Positions 16,071 through 16,781 of a DNA stretch of 16,781 nucleotides are shown piece by piece. Every line of letters starts with the position of its first letter. The stretch's first letter is position 1. The DNA comes from Pseudomonadota bacterium (GTDB lineage: Bacteria; Pseudomonadota; Gammaproteobacteria; Pseudomonadales; Azotimanducaceae), in assembly GCA_027622495.1 (NCBI GenBank), contig JAQBYL010000033.1, positions 1 through 16,781 on the forward strand, in the 5' to 3' direction. The notes beneath the pieces are model-generated. The model ran no database searches. It saw nothing but the letters and a program-made list of their open reading frames with translations, and had not been told where the DNA came from. Both the position numbers and the translations under genes were made by a program.

Positions 16071-16781
16071 GCTGGGCTTCCATCAGATCGATGAACCGAT
16101 CAAAAAGGTAGGCGCAGTCCTGCGGTCCGGGGCTCGCTTCCGGATGGCCCTGAAAACCGAACGCTGGCCGATCGGTACGCCTGATTCCCTGCAGCGTCCC
16201 GTCAAAAAGCGAAAAGTGAGTGGCTTCAAGGCAGTTCGGCAGACTCTGGGTGTCTACGGCAAAACCGTGATTCTGACTGGTGATCATGACCACCCGGGTA
16301 TCGACATCCTGAACCGGATGGTTGGCGCCATGGTGGCCGAGCGACATTTTGATGGTCCTGGCACCGCTGGCGAGCGCCATGATCTGGTGACCGAGACAAA
16401 TGCCGAACATCGGCAGATTCTGGTCCAGAAGGCTTTTTACCGCATCGATAGCGTAGTCGCAGGGCTCTGGATCACCGGGTCCGTTGGACAGAAATATGCC
16501 ATCAGGGTTGAGAGCAAGCGCCTGTGCGGCGGAGGTGGCCGCCGGGACCACGGTGACCTTGCAGCCGCGCCGGGTCAGCATGCGCAGAATATTCCGCTTG
16601 ACCCCGAAATCGTAAGCGACCACGTGAAAGCGGGTGTCGCCCCGCTTCCCGTAACCATCTGCCAGCGACCAGGTTGACCCGGTCCAGTCGAACTGATCGA
16701 CGCAGGTGACTTCCTTCGCAAGATCCATGCCTTTCAAGCCGGGAAAGGCCCGCGCGTGAGCGATGGCCTGCGCCTCGTCCA
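16063..16781 (-). CDS. carA: Carbamoyl-phosphate synthase small subunit, 5' end cut by the window
   Basis: CarA is the class I glutamine amidotransferase subunit that hydrolyses glutamine and passes ammonia to CarB. Only the C-terminal part is in the window, about 238 residues read to the edge; the start lies beyond 16781. An internal ATG near 16728 is not the real start, since the frame continues upstream with EAQAIAHARAFPGL, matching the E. coli protein. The visible part covers the end of the N-terminal domain and the whole glutaminase domain: SNGPGDP, the nucleophile Cys in GICLGHQ, the LGHHGANHPV motif, QNHGFAVD, and the catalytic His and Glu in FQGHPEASPGP. The TAA at 16065-16063 lies inside the first codons of carB. 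It is intact at its 3' end. Confidence 0.97.
   Translation of the reverse strand, partial: DEAQAIAHARAFPGLKGMDLAKEVTCVDQFDWTGSTWSLADGYGKRGDTRFHVVAYDFGVKRNILRMLTRRGCKVTVVPAATSAAQALALNPDGIFLSNGPGDPEPCDYAIDAVKSLLDQNLPMFGICLGHQIMALASGARTIKMSLGHHGANHPVQDVDTRVVMITSQNHGFAVDTQSLPNCLEATHFSLFDGTLQGIRRTDRPAFGFQGHPEASPGPQDCAYLFDRFIDLMEAQRA

Noticed and set aside
15342..16094. 250-codon open frame on the plus strand opposite carB and the carA/carB junction
   Set aside because: It is the antisense of the strongly conserved N-terminal CarB sequence; no family resemblance.

Overview
The window is a chromosomal housekeeping block from a gammaproteobacterium. Gene order is the best taxonomic clue. Reading the minus strand from high to low coordinates gives carA-carB-greA-(yhbY, opposite strand)-rlmE-ftsH-glmM-tpiA-secG-tRNA-Leu(GAG)-tRNA-fMet-rimP-nusA-infB-rbfA-truB. 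This is the arrangement I know from Pseudomonas and relatives; Enterobacteria have similar pieces, but without tpiA in this place and with carAB elsewhere. The proteins are close to their E. coli and Pseudomonas counterparts, GC content is moderate, and several genes use GTG or TTG starts. The order suggests Pseudomonadales or a related, perhaps marine, gammaproteobacterium, but I cannot name a genus from sequence reading alone.

Layout. 12843-16781: the two subunits of carbamoyl-phosphate synthetase, with carA cut by the window edge and overlapping carB by 8 bases. 12261-12734: greA, converging on yhbY (11954-12256, the only plus-strand gene). 11232-11852: rlmE, divergent from yhbY, with a perfect 10-bp inverted repeat between them. 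9244-11139: ftsH. 7787-9112: glmM; the folP gene that normally lies between ftsH and glmM is absent. 6894-7673 tpiA and 6485-6877 secG. 6350-6436 tRNA-Leu(GAG) and 6115-6191 initiator tRNA, the latter with its own good sigma-70 promoter and intrinsic terminator. 42-5923: the translation/transcription operon rimP-nusA-infB-rbfA-truB, preceded by a second intrinsic terminator immediately upstream of the rimP start. rpsO and pnp would be expected beyond position 1.

How the genes work together. The left third is a gene-expression operon: 30S maturation (RimP, RbfA), elongation/termination control (NusA), initiation (IF2) and tRNA modification (TruB), next to the initiator tRNA that IF2 uses. The middle joins envelope and quality-control functions (SecG, FtsH, GlmM) with 23S rRNA methylation (RlmE), 50S-associated YhbY and glycolysis (TpiA). 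The right part makes carbamoyl phosphate for pyrimidines and arginine.

I found no mobile element, CRISPR array, toxin-antitoxin pair, phage gene or unknown multi-gene system. Every stretch longer than about 160 bases is explained by a recognised gene. The points worth a second look are small: the missing folP, an initiator tRNA with a U1-U72 pair, the two serial terminators ahead of rimP, the rlmE/yhbY palindrome, and a G-free C-rich tandem repeat between the tRNA genes.
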